Source: CAYUVH01 sp964448135
Lineage (GTDB): Bacteria > Verrucomicrobiota > Verrucomicrobiia > Limisphaerales > UBA8199
Direction of reading: 5' to 3'
Assembly: GCA_964448135.1 (NCBI GenBank)
Contig: CAYUVH010000059.1
Coordinates: forward strand, 62,001-126,000
DNA: 64,000 nucleotides
In this document: piece after piece, positions 15,581-22,921 of the stretch
Numbering within the stretch: the stretch's first letter is position 1
Layout of the letters: every line of letters starts with the position of its first letter
Made by a program: the position numbers and the translations under genes
The notes under the pieces: model-generated
Told to the model about the DNA's origin: nothing
Seen by the model: only the letters and a program-made list of their open reading frames with translations
The model's database searches: none

Positions 15581-17020
15581 ATGAATCCCCCGTCGTCTCC
15601 TCCTCCCGGTTTCCTGACCCGCGCTTTCCCCGCGCTGCTTGGCGCGTTCCTCTGCCTGGTCGTGCTCAAGTTCAACAACCTGCCCATCATGGAGCAGTTT
15701 GTGGACGCACCCAATGACATCTGGAAGGTGATCTTCGGTTATCCCTGGCCGATTTCCTGGGCCTACGCGCTGCTGCTCTTTATCGTATTCGCGAGCTTCT
15801 TCAACGCGCGACCACCCTCCGGCGTGCCGCGCTGGTTTCTGGCGCTGCCCGTTTGCTGGCTGCTCTGGCAATTTCCCGCCGCCATTCATTCCGTGGACGG
15901 CGCCCTAACCGGCCTCACCGTGAAACACCTGGTCGCCTGCGTCGGTTGCTTTTATCTCGGCAGTTTCGCGCTGGCGCGGGCGCAGGCGCCCGGCCGATTC
16001 TGGCTCTGGCTGTTCATTGGCTACCTTGCGGCCATCGCCGTCGGCTGGGAGCAGCACTTTGGCGGGTTGGCGGACACCCGGACGTATTTCATGACTTACG
16101 TTTACCCAACGATAAAGGAGGTTCCGCCCGAATACCTCAAACGCGTGAACAGCACCCGCATTTTTGGCACCGCTTTTTACGCGAATGCACTCGCGGGATT
16201 GATTCTCCTGCTCATGCCGCCCTTGCTCGCGGGCATTTGGAAATTGCAGCGCTGGCTGACCGTGGGGGCGCGCCAATTCTTGATGGCTGTAGTTGCCGTG
16301 GCATCACTGGGCGCGTTGTTCTGGTCGGGCTCCAAAGGGGGCTGGCTGCTCATGCTGGCCCTGGGCCTGGTCGTGCTGCTGCGGTTGAACTTGAATCGAA
16401 ATTTGAAACTCGGCTTGATCGCGCTGGTGCTGATCGGCGGGCTGGCGGGGTTCGCGGTGAAGTACAAGGACTATTTCAAGAAAGGCGCCACCAGCGCCGG
16501 AGCGCGATTTGATTATTGGGCGGCGGCGCTCCGCATCACCGCAGACTCCCCGATTTTGGGCGAGGGCCCGGGGACCTTCGCGGTCAACTACGCGAAGCTC
16601 AAGCGGCCGGAATCGGAAATGACCCGGATGGTGCACAATGATTACCTGGAGCAGTTCTGCGATTCTGGCTTGCCGGGAGGCGCGGCTTACTTCGCCTTTA
16701 TCGCGTGCGGTCTGGCTTTGACTTATCCGCGAAAGCGCGCGCAGCCCGGTCAACCGCTCGTTGCGGAGCCCGCCCCGAAGAAGACGAACAAAAAGGACAA
16801 CCAGGCAATGGCACCCGTACCGCTGACGGACGACCCGCGCGCCATCGAATGGTTCCGCTTCTGCGTTTGGCTGGGCGTGTTGGGCTGGGGCCTGCAGGAA
16901 TTCATGGAGTTCGGGCTCTATCTGCCGACGCTGGCCTGGCCCGCGATGACGTTGCTGGGCTGGTTGGTGGGGACCCGCTCTTCCGGCGAGCTCAACCCGA
17001 CGCAGACGCAAGCAAGGTAG
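15581..17020 (+). CDS. O-antigen ligase/polymerase-like (Wzy_C) membrane protein
   Basis: ATG 15581 is used because the longer frame runs back through repeat sequence. The 479-residue protein has about ten membrane segments and a Wzy_C/WaaL-type signature in the second half: WSGSKGGWLLMLALGLVVLL, then a periplasmic loop with DSPILGEGPGTFAVNYAKL and MVHNDYLEQFCDSGLPGG. These match the HNDYLE loop typical of O-antigen ligases and bacteriocin/exopolysaccharide polymerases. The role is inferred to be polymerisation or ligation of a surface glycan. The stop codon TAG (17018-17020) lies inside the first 110-base RAYT-linked repeat, so the last residues may have been altered by repeat insertion. Confidence 0.82.
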   Translation: MNPPSSPPPGFLTRAFPALLGAFLCLVVLKFNNLPIMEQFVDAPNDIWKVIFGYPWPISWAYALLLFIVFASFFNARPPSGVPRWFLALPVCWLLWQFPAAIHSVDGALTGLTVKHLVACVGCFYLGSFALARAQAPGRFWLWLFIGYLAAIAVGWEQHFGGLADTRTYFMTYVYPTIKEVPPEYLKRVNSTRIFGTAFYANALAGLILLLMPPLLAGIWKLQRWLTVGARQFLMAVVAVASLGALFWSGSKGGWLLMLALGLVVLLRLNLNRNLKLGLIALVLIGGLAGFAVKYKDYFKKGATSAGARFDYWAAALRITADSPILGEGPGTFAVNYAKLKRPESEMTRMVHNDYLEQFCDSGLPGGAAYFAFIACGLALTYPRKRAQPGQPLVAEPAPKKTNKKDNQAMAPVPLTDDPRAIEWFRFCVWLGVLGWGLQEFMEFGLYLPTLAWPAMTLLGWLVGTRSSGELNPTQTQAR

Positions 17021-17218
17021 GGCGCGTCACTCCGTGCGCGCCGCCGGACAGTCCCAAATAAACGGACCTCCCATCGCCTCCACGGCGGGCAGAGGACTGC
17101 CCGCCCTACCTCGGCGCGTTTCCAAGGTAGGGCGCGTCACTCCGTGCGCGCCGCCGGACGGCCACAAATAAACGAACATCCCATCGCCTCCGCGGCGGGT
17201 AAGGGTTTGCCCTCCCAC
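17014..17218 (+). repeat. two tandem 110-base REP-like units, left of the RAYT gene
   Basis: Unit 1 starts at 17014 and unit 2 at 17124, a period of exactly 110. Each begins AAGGTAGGGCGCGTCACTCC and contains CCAAATAAACG/ACAAATAAACG, CATCGCC and a palindrome GGGCAG..CTGCCC in unit 1. The second unit is cut near 17218, where the RAYT stop codon lies. The GC-rich core GTCACTCCGTGCGCGCC can form a hairpin. Confidence 0.92.
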
Positions 17219-17686
17219 TTATCCCAGTCGCGGTGGCACACGATCGTTAGGACGGTAGACCCAAACCCAGTCCCCCGGCTGTTCACACAATCCCTTCCGG
17301 ACAGGATTCATCAAAATATATTCCGTCTTCGCATCCAGTTCATGGTGATTGCGGATTCGGTGATCAAAGAAATCACGCTGCCACTCGACTCCTGTTACGC
17401 GCGCTACAAACTTCTTCCAGTTCGCCATCGTCGTTCTCATTCCAGGCTGTGGCGGAAACGCGAAGATGGCATGCAGATGATCCGGCATTAGCAGCGCCAG
17501 GCGGCAATGCCAGACAAGCTTTTCATGATTATGAGCGAGCGCTGCCATCACCTTGTCGCCAGTGCCGGCATGGCAGAGTTGATTCTTTCCAGGTGGCACA
17601 CAATTGACGGTGATGAAAAACCAACTGCCTTCCGGCACCCACTGTGGAATCGTATGCGAAAGCCTTTTACGGATAGGCAAGTCCAT
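17219..17686 (-). CDS. REP-associated tyrosine transposase (RAYT, Y1/IS200-like HUH family)
   Basis: The 155-aa protein is a single Y1_Tnp domain. The metal-binding HUH motif is HLH in ALLMPDHLHAIFAF, and the catalytic tyrosine is in EYILMNPVRKGLC. The N-terminus (SWFFITVNCVPPGKNQLC) is the usual first strand (FFITVN) of RAYTs. RAYTs are domesticated single-strand transposases that act on the REP hairpins around them. Two 110-base repeat units lie on each side in the same orientation, and the stop codon is inside the left pair. The start ATG is at 17686. Length is normal, and the catalytic residues are intact, so the gene is probably functional. Confidence 0.9.
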   Translation of the reverse strand: MDLPIRKRLSHTIPQWVPEGSWFFITVNCVPPGKNQLCHAGTGDKVMAALAHNHEKLVWHCRLALLMPDHLHAIFAFPPQPGMRTTMANWKKFVARVTGVEWQRDFFDHRIRNHHELDAKTEYILMNPVRKGLCEQPGDWVWVYRPNDRVPPRLG

Positions 17687-17739
17687 GGCGGATTTTGTAA
17701 CACGGCGACCACGCCGGGCAAAGCAGGCAAATGCTTTCC

Positions 17740-17950
17740 AAGGTAGGGCGCGTCACTCCGTGCGCGCCGTCGGACAGTCACAAATAAACGAACATCCCCT
17801 CCCTTCCGCGGCGGGCAGAGGACTGCCCGCCCTACCTCGGCGCGTTTCCAAGGTACGGCGCGTCACTCCGTGCGCGCCGCTGGATAGTCCCAAATAAACG
17901 GACATCCCCTCCCCTCCGCGACGGGCAAGCGACCTGCCCACCCTGCCGAT
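17740..17950 (+). repeat. two tandem 110-base REP-like units, right of the RAYT gene
   Basis: Unit 3 starts at 17740 and unit 4 at 17850, again 110 apart and in the same orientation as units 1 and 2. Unit 3 is nearly identical to unit 1. Unit 4 has small changes (GGTACGG for GGTAGGG, CGACGGGCAAGCGACC). The four units bracket the RAYT gene symmetrically. Confidence 0.92.
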
Positions 17951-18020
17951 TTTCCCTGGCCGAAAGCTCCTTTATCCCTCCAAGATTGACAACCCTTCCC
18001 CACCCGGCAACCTTCGCCTG

Positions 18021-18419
18021 ATGCGAGCGGTTATTCTCGTCCTGACCTTTCTGCCGTTTGTCTATTACGGGGCGAAGGACACCATGTTTCACTTTAAGGG
18101 GCGAAAAGTCTCGGTGACGGAGCACATTCTGCACGCCGGCATCGGCCTGATCCTCGCAATCATGTTCGCGCACGCACTGATGGCGCACCACCTCGTCGTC
18201 CTCGGCGCGCTCGTGCTGTTCGTGATCGCGGGCAGCATTGATGAATACATCTATCATCGCGACATCCCCGGCGAGGAATCCGACCTGCACGCCAAGGAAC
18301 ACCTGGCGCTGCTGGTCTTTGTCGTCGTTTCATTGGCGACCGACTGGCTCGAAAAAAATCATTGGAGTCTAAAACAGGGTCTGGCGTTTTTCTCCGACAT
18401 CCTAGGAGCCCTCGCGTGA
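18021..18419 (+). CDS. small membrane protein, paralogue A of a tandem pair
   Basis: A 132-aa protein with three to four hydrophobic segments: MRAVILVLTFLPFVYYG, HAGIGLILAIMFAHAL, HLVVLGALVLFVIAG and HLALLVFVVVSLATDWL. Polar signatures lie between them: KDTMFHFKGRKVSVTEHILH, SIDEYIYHRDIPGEESDLHAKEH. The His/Glu/Asp-rich loops could bind metal. It is clearly homologous to the next gene (same order of VSVTEHILHAG / VSFTERLLHCS, SIDEYIYHRDI / TFDEFVFHRGL, DLHAKEH / DLHAKTH). I know no name for the family. It overlaps the next gene by GTGA at 18416-18419 and starts the cluster that ends with the radical SAM enzyme. Confidence 0.78.
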   Translation: MRAVILVLTFLPFVYYGAKDTMFHFKGRKVSVTEHILHAGIGLILAIMFAHALMAHHLVVLGALVLFVIAGSIDEYIYHRDIPGEESDLHAKEHLALLVFVVVSLATDWLEKNHWSLKQGLAFFSDILGALA

Positions 18420-18781
18420 ACACCCTGGCTCGCTCCGCCGTGCTGATGCTTTGCCTCACTCCGTACGTTTACTTCGGCGTAAGAGACATTCTTCATCACC
18501 GCGAACATCGCCGGGTCTCCTTCACCGAACGCCTGCTGCATTGCTCGCTGGGGGTGGCGCTGGCCATCGTCATCCCGCATGCCTGCCTCGGGAATTTCAA
18601 CGTCGTGGTGCCGGCCCTGGTGCTGTTCGTGGCCGCGCGCACGTTTGACGAATTCGTCTTCCACCGCGGGTTGGCTCCGGCTGAAGTGGACCTCCACGCC
18701 AAAACCCATTTCAGCTTCCTCATCTTCGTCGTCGGAGTCATGGGCACCGCCTGGGTTGGCCAATCGCCGCACGCGGGATGA
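18416..18781 (+). CDS. small membrane protein, paralogue B of a tandem pair (GTG start)
   Basis: A GTG start at 18416 is chosen. It follows AGGAG (18405-18409), overlaps the previous stop as GTGA and gives an N-terminus aligned with its paralogue (NTLARSAVLMLCLTPYVYFG). The frame opens earlier but inside the previous gene. The 121-aa product has the same segment order as paralogue A, including the DLHAKTHFSF motif before the last helix. It overlaps the Lgt-like gene downstream by ATGA (18778-18781). The two proteins may form a heterodimer; that is inference from tandem duplication and coupling. Confidence 0.78.
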   Translation: MNTLARSAVLMLCLTPYVYFGVRDILHHREHRRVSFTERLLHCSLGVALAIVIPHACLGNFNVVVPALVLFVAARTFDEFVFHRGLAPAEVDLHAKTHFSFLIFVVGVMGTAWVGQSPHAG

Positions 18782-19560
18782 GCCTGTTTCAGCCATCGTA
18801 TATTCCGTTCGTCGGCCTGAGCGTGCTCATTGCGCTGGCGTTCCCCGTCGCCCGCCATCTCCGCGACCGGTCGCAACGCCGCCAATATTACCTCATTCAA
18901 ACCATCACGCTCCTGGGCGCGGTCTTCGGCGCGAAAGTCTCCGTGCTCATCGGCGACCACAATTGGCCCTGGGTCCCGGTCGAAGACTGGCACTCCGTCC
19001 TCTGGTCCGGCCGCTCCATCACCGGCGCGCTCATCTTCGGTTTTCTCTTCGCCGAAATCGCCAAGCCGATCATGCATTACCACATGCCGCCGAACGACCG
19101 ATTCGCCGCGCTCCTGCCCTTCACCATCGCCATCGGCCGCGTCGGTTGCCTCCTCAGCGGTTGCTGCGCGGGGCTCCCCTGCGATAAGTGGTTCTGCCTG
19201 CCCGGGGCGGACGGCATCTCGCGCTATCCGACCCAGCTCATTGAAATCGTATTCCAACTGGCCACCGGCCTCACGTTCGTGGTCATGGTCAAAAAGGGCT
19301 GGCTGTTCGGTCGGCTGTTTTCCTTGTATCTCATGCTCTATGGCTCGTTCCGCTTTCTCACCGAGTTCATCCGCGACACGCCCAAATTCCACGGCGCATT
19401 TTCGGGATACCAATTCCTCTCCCTCGTCATGATCGCCCTGGGCGTCGCGTTCTTCCTCAAACGCACCCTCGCCCCGCCGCAGTCGTGGGCCGGCTTTCGC
19501 ACCGCCGCTCAAACCCCTAAACCCAATCCCCGCGGCCCCGTCGAGGCCGCTCCCGCCTGA
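18778..19560 (+). CDS. Lgt-like (prolipoprotein diacylglyceryl transferase family) membrane protein
   Basis: A 260-aa polytopic protein. The Lgt signature is present as IGRVGCLLSGCCAGLP (119-134) followed by RYPTQLIE (149-156). In classical Lgt the segment before this carries a conserved HGG motif; here that place reads GRSITGALIFGFLFAEIAK (78-96), so the catalytic histidine is missing. A divergent Lgt branch with the GRSIVGGL pattern is known from annotation, and its function is not established. I infer a lipid- or glycerophospholipid-binding transferase, not necessarily a lipoprotein enzyme. It is translationally coupled to the paralogue pair upstream (ATGA). A short Pro-rich cytoplasmic tail follows the last helix. 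Confidence 0.8.
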   Translation: MSLFQPSYIPFVGLSVLIALAFPVARHLRDRSQRRQYYLIQTITLLGAVFGAKVSVLIGDHNWPWVPVEDWHSVLWSGRSITGALIFGFLFAEIAKPIMHYHMPPNDRFAALLPFTIAIGRVGCLLSGCCAGLPCDKWFCLPGADGISRYPTQLIEIVFQLATGLTFVVMVKKGWLFGRLFSLYLMLYGSFRFLTEFIRDTPKFHGAFSGYQFLSLVMIALGVAFFLKRTLAPPQSWAGFRTAAQTPKPNPRGPVEAAPA

Positions 19561-19577
19561 AAGGAGACCCACGCGCC

Positions 19578-19682
19578 GTGAAACAATTCCTCAAAGTAAT
19601 CGGAACCATCGCCGCCATCCTCCTGGTGATCATCATTGTCGCCTTCGGACTCCTCGTCGGCATCTGTGGCCTCAAACTCTGA
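19578..19682 (+). CDS. 34-residue single-pass membrane peptide
   Basis: GTG 19578 follows AAGGAG (19561-19566) and reads KQFLKVIGTIAAILLVIII then VAFGLLVGICGLKL, stopping at TGA 19680-19682. The stop overlaps the next ATG as TGATG, and the previous gene ends 17 bases upstream. A start with Lys-Gln and one long hydrophobic helix fits a small integral membrane protein. Its place inside a row of overlapping genes and its own ribosome site argue for real translation. It could be a subunit or stabiliser of the Lgt-like protein. No family is recognised. Confidence 0.7.
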   Translation: MKQFLKVIGTIAAILLVIIIVAFGLLVGICGLKL

Positions 19683-20401
19683 TGGCTGCCATCATCGATT
19701 CCGTCAAAGGCGCCTTCCACCATGACCTGGTGGCCAACCCGGTCACGCACGGCTGGGTCCTGAATCTCTATCGCGGCGGCGAACGCTATCCCCAGCGCGT
19801 CTGCGATTATTTTCAAAGCGACTTCGCGCCCAATCCACACCTGGCCGCCCAACTCCGCCAGCACGCCGCCGAGGAGGACAAACATGTCCACCTCTTTTCC
19901 CGCGCCGTGGAATCCCTGGAACAGACCGTCATCGAGATCGAAATCGGCGACGTCTTCAACGAAGTCATCCGGTCCTTCACGCCCGGCACTTTTCATATCG
20001 TCGAATCGGACCCGCCCGATGTCCGCCGGCGCAAGCTCGCCAATTTCATGGCCCACGCCCACCACCTCGAAAAGCGCGTCGCCCGGTCCTTCGCCTACCA
20101 CATGGACGCCTGCGACAAATGCGGCAAGCACGACATCGCCAGCCTCGTCGCGCGCGCGAAACATGACGAGGACAATCACGTGCGCTACACGCGGGAGACC
20201 GTGTTCGATCTGCTCACGCGCAAGGAGGCGGCCGAAGTCATGGACATTCATCGCCGCGCCGAAGCCCGCGCCAACCTCCTGTTTTCCCAGCGCCAGGTGA
20301 AAGTCTTTTTGTCGAAGTTCGCGGACGTCACTCCCAAATACCGCCAATGGCTCTTCCGCATCTGCGCTTCCATCATGGAAGCCACGGCTCAGTATGCCTG
20401 A
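19682..20401 (+). CDS. ferritin-like diiron-type protein
   Basis: A 239-aa, all-helical soluble protein. Two ExxH motifs are in the right spacing for a carboxylate-bridged diiron site: E65-D-K-H68 (HAAEEDKHVHLF) and E163-D-N-H166 (AKHDEDNHVRYT), with E130 (HHLEKRVARSF) and E35/E88 as extra candidate ligands. It therefore looks like a ferritin-like oxygenase or hydroxylase rather than an iron store. A CDKCGKHD turn (144-151) could bind another metal. The start overlaps the 34-residue gene as TGATG. Coupling with the Lgt-like protein and the nearby radical SAM enzyme suggests a role in oxidising or hydroxylating a lipid chain; this is inference. Confidence 0.75.
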   Translation: MAAIIDSVKGAFHHDLVANPVTHGWVLNLYRGGERYPQRVCDYFQSDFAPNPHLAAQLRQHAAEEDKHVHLFSRAVESLEQTVIEIEIGDVFNEVIRSFTPGTFHIVESDPPDVRRRKLANFMAHAHHLEKRVARSFAYHMDACDKCGKHDIASLVARAKHDEDNHVRYTRETVFDLLTRKEAAEVMDIHRRAEARANLLFSQRQVKVFLSKFADVTPKYRQWLFRICASIMEATAQYA

Positions 20402-20505
20402 ATCAGAAACCATCCCGGCGGCGCCCCACCTGCCGCATTTCGCTGCCACGCTCTACGCCACTACAAACGTGACGCCGCATCCCCGTAGCGACCTTGCAAA
20501 AAAAA

Positions 20506-20550
20506 TCCCGGAGCGCGGCTTTATAAGCCGCAGCGCGTTCAAAAGCATGG
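20506..20550 (+). repeat. dispersed repeat copy (45 bases, second copy inverted at 54531-54575)
   Basis: The 45 bases from TCCCGGAGCGCGGC to AAAAGCATGG are identical to the reverse complement of 54531-54575; the flanks diverge. The core GCGGCTTTATAAGCCGC is a perfect hairpin. A weaker relative is at 34668-34690 (GAGCGCGGCTCTGTGAGCCGC). Confidence 0.9.
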
Positions 20551-20612
20551 GAATTTGCGGTTAGCGAAAGCACTCATGGTCAAATCTGGAAAATTTTTGT
20601 GCAAAGCCCCCC

Positions 20613-20660
20613 GTAGCGCAGGCGTCCTCGCCTGCGAGTTCACCGGGCGTCCCGCCCGTT
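20613..20660 (+). repeat. dispersed repeat copy (GTAGCGC..GTCCTCGCCTGCGAG)
   Basis: GTAGCGCAGGCGTCCTCGCC and the following TGCGAGTTC...GGCGTCCCGCC recur with small changes at 25890-25940. This copy ends 8 bases before the radical SAM ATG, so it covers the place where the ribosome site and promoter should be. Confidence 0.85.
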
Positions 20661-20667
20661 GAGCCTT

Positions 20668-22146
20668 ATGACCTCACGTATAACCGGCCCGCTCCTCCTC
20701 GATTCGCTCCGGCACAAACTGCATGCGCTGGACGAGACCGCAGCCCGGGATTTTTTCCAGCCGCCCGCCTTTGATCGCCTGCTCAAAACCACAGTCAGCC
20801 TCTGCAGCGAATGCCTCGCCTATGTGCCCGCCCTCGTCTTCACCCAAGGCGGACGCGTCTGGCTACGCAAACGCTGCGACCGCCACGGCGCCGCGGACGC
20901 CTTGCTGGAAAACGACGAGAGCTTTTACCACCTATCCAACAAGGACCGCTGGGGACTTTGTTTCGCGCGCGACAAAGTGATGGATTTCCCGGTGCCGGCC
21001 GAGGGCGACGCAAAGGACGGCTGCGGCTGCTCGCCCGACGGGGACTTCGCCGATCAGATGGAAAACAAGACCTGCACCATCCTGGTCGAAGTCACCAACG
21101 CCTGCAACCTCGCCTGTCCGGTATGCTACAGCGACGCGCGCGGCAACCGCAAAATGCCGCTCGCGCTTTTCAAGGACTACCTGCTCCGGCTCATCGAACG
21201 CAAAGGCCAGCTCGACTCCGTGCAACTCACCGGCGGCGAAGCCATCCTTCACCCCGAGTTTTGGGAAATGGTGGCCTTCCTCCACGCCCACGCGGTGAAG
21301 AAAATTTTCCTGCCGACCAACGGCATCGCTTTCGCCAAACCCGAAAACGCCGCGCGCCTTGAACCCTTCCGCGACAAGTTGATGGTGCTGCTGCAATTCG
21401 ACGGCCGCGATCCGGATACCAACCGCGCCATGCGCGACGCCAACACCGTCCGCGTGCGCGATCAGGTCATCGAAAATCTTGGCCGCCTGGGCATCCACAT
21501 GCAGTTGACGATGACCATCACCCTGGGCGTCAACGACCACGAAATCGGCTGGGTCGTGGATACCGGCCTCCGCCATCCCCACGTCAAGGTCGTCGCCCTG
21601 CAACCCGTCACCTACTCCGGCCGCTACGACCTCAATCAAAACGCTCAGCAGCGCTTCACCCTGTCCGACTGCGTAAAAGCCGTTGCCAATCAGGTGCGCC
21701 AGAAAGCGCGCACCGGGGATTTTAAACCCATCCCTTGCAGCCATCCCAACTGCGGCTGGATCACCCTGTTCGTACAGCGCTTCGGCATCACCGCCAATCT
21801 CTCGCGCCACGTGGACCTCGACCAGGTCATGAACCAGGTCTCCAACCGAACCCTTCTCAATACCGACGAACTGCGCGCCGTGGTCGGCACGTCCTCGGGC
21901 AGCCTCGTCAACCGGGTGGGCATGTGGGCCGGACGGAAACTCATTCGTTCCACGGACGTCTTCGCCGTCGCCATCAAGCCCTTCATGGACCGCTACAACT
22001 ACGATCAGGACCGCATCTCCTCCTGCTGCCACCACCTGCTCGACACCAAAGGCAACCCCGTTTCCTTCTGCGAATACAACGCCCGCCTCCGCCCGTCCGA
22101 TTCCTGGGACCCCTTCCCCCTGCTCGACCCATCGCATGCGATCTAA
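20668..22146 (+). CDS. radical SAM enzyme, MJ0619/Tes-like group
   Basis: The 492-aa protein has the radical SAM cluster motif C146-NLA-C150-PV-C153 in EVTNACNLACPVCYSD, then a QLTGGEAILHPEF GGE motif. In front is a Cys/His site C46, C49 ... C70, H73 (SLCSECLAYVPALVF ... WLRKRCDRHG). That N-terminal module is typical of the MJ0619 group, which includes the archaeal tetraether lipid synthase Tes and bacterial relatives tied to membrane-spanning lipids. The C-terminal third has more Cys (IPCSHPNCGW; ISSCCHHLL), possibly auxiliary clusters. ATG 20668 is preferred to the TTG at 20659. A dispersed repeat sits directly upstream. It follows the ferritin-like gene on the same strand after a 267-base gap. 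Confidence 0.85.
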   Translation: MTSRITGPLLLDSLRHKLHALDETAARDFFQPPAFDRLLKTTVSLCSECLAYVPALVFTQGGRVWLRKRCDRHGAADALLENDESFYHLSNKDRWGLCFARDKVMDFPVPAEGDAKDGCGCSPDGDFADQMENKTCTILVEVTNACNLACPVCYSDARGNRKMPLALFKDYLLRLIERKGQLDSVQLTGGEAILHPEFWEMVAFLHAHAVKKIFLPTNGIAFAKPENAARLEPFRDKLMVLLQFDGRDPDTNRAMRDANTVRVRDQVIENLGRLGIHMQLTMTITLGVNDHEIGWVVDTGLRHPHVKVVALQPVTYSGRYDLNQNAQQRFTLSDCVKAVANQVRQKARTGDFKPIPCSHPNCGWITLFVQRFGITANLSRHVDLDQVMNQVSNRTLLNTDELRAVVGTSSGSLVNRVGMWAGRKLIRSTDVFAVAIKPFMDRYNYDQDRISSCCHHLLDTKGNPVSFCEYNARLRPSDSWDPFPLLDPSHAI

Positions 22147-22281
22147 TCCGGAACGATTCAGTCGCAGGCCTCTATGGTGGCCGCTTTCATCTCCACGCGA
22201 CGAGCTAGAGAGTCTCATTCTTTTCAACCACCCACAGCAGCCGGATTCGCAATGCTGGGACTTAAACATGAGGCATTCAAA

Positions 22282-22322
22282 CGCTCTCCCTCTCCCTTTG
22301 GGAGAGGGCCGGGGTGAGGGGG
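22282..22322. repeat. dispersed CTCTCCCTTTGGGAGAGGG hairpin element
   Basis: A hairpin CTCTCCC-TTT-GGGAGAG followed by GGCCGGGGTGAGGG. Similar elements occur at 57566-57605 and, truncated, at 54264-54285 and 27335-27355. This is the only feature seen in the gap 22147-22360. Confidence 0.85.
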
Positions 22323-22360
22323 ATTTTTCTTCCGACTAAGTCCCTCGAGCCAACCTTCCC

Positions 22361-22921
22361 ATGCTCCGCGAACTCCCCGCCGACCTCCTCATGCTCGCCC
22401 ACGCGGCCTTCTCCATCTTCGTCGTCGCCGGCCTCATACTGATTCTCTCCGGCCACCTCCTCGGCTGGCGCTGGATCCACAACCGCCCCTTCCGCGTTTG
22501 TCACCTCTGCGCCATCCTCTTCATCGTCGCCCGCGTCTGGCTCAACCTCCCCTGCCCCTTCAGCGCCGCCGAAGATTCCCTGCGCCCAATCAAAGCCCAA
22601 CCATGCATCCTCGGCAACTCCACCCATACCCTGCTCCACCGCCTCGCCTTCCGCGGCAACGACCCCGGCAGATTCTCCCGCTCCGCCACCCTCCTCGGCA
22701 CCCTCACCCTCGCGGCCTTTCTAGCCAACACCAGAACCAACCGGCAGAAACCCATTTTGCGATTTCCTCAAGTCCCAAAAGGACGACAGAGAATAGCCCA
22801 GCGATTCATCGCTGGGTTTGCCGCAATTTTGCCTTCCCAAGTCCCGGAGGGACGACAGAAAACTCACGTATCAGTTCGTGCGGCCCAACGCTCTCCCTCT
22901 CCTCCTTCTTGTCGGTCGTAG
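22361..22921 (+). CDS. DUF2784-like small membrane protein with a repeat-derived C-terminus
   Basis: The first 130 residues read as a DUF2784-type protein: ELPADLLMLAHAAFSIFVVAGLILILSG, GWRWIHNRPFRVCHLCAILFIVARVWLNLPCPFSAAEDSLR, THTLLHRLAFRGND, with a last helix TLLGTLTLAAFLAN. The WRWIH, CPF and ExxLR patterns match that family. After residue about 133 the frame runs through a palindromic repeat (22763-22866) that encodes QVPKGR and QVPEGR twice, and stops only at 22921. The C-terminal 50 residues are therefore probably not native. The function of DUF2784 proteins is unknown. Confidence 0.7.
   Translation: MLRELPADLLMLAHAAFSIFVVAGLILILSGHLLGWRWIHNRPFRVCHLCAILFIVARVWLNLPCPFSAAEDSLRPIKAQPCILGNSTHTLLHRLAFRGNDPGRFSRSATLLGTLTLAAFLANTRTNRQKPILRFPQVPKGRQRIAQRFIAGFAAILPSQVPEGRQKTHVSVRAAQRSPSPPSCRS
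22763..22866 (+). repeat. palindromic repeat (AAGTCCC..GGGACGACAGA type) inside the DUF2784 frame
   Basis: CAAGTCCCAAAAGGACGACA (22763-) and CAAGTCCCGGAGGGACGACA (22838-) are two direct copies flanking a hairpin AGCCCAGCGATTCATCGCTGGG. It is the same family as 37858-38058. Confidence 0.85.

Noticed and set aside
17014..17950. Possible CRISPR array because of regular 110-base repeats
   Set aside because: Repeats are only two plus two, without short spacers, and they flank a RAYT gene; no cas genes are near.
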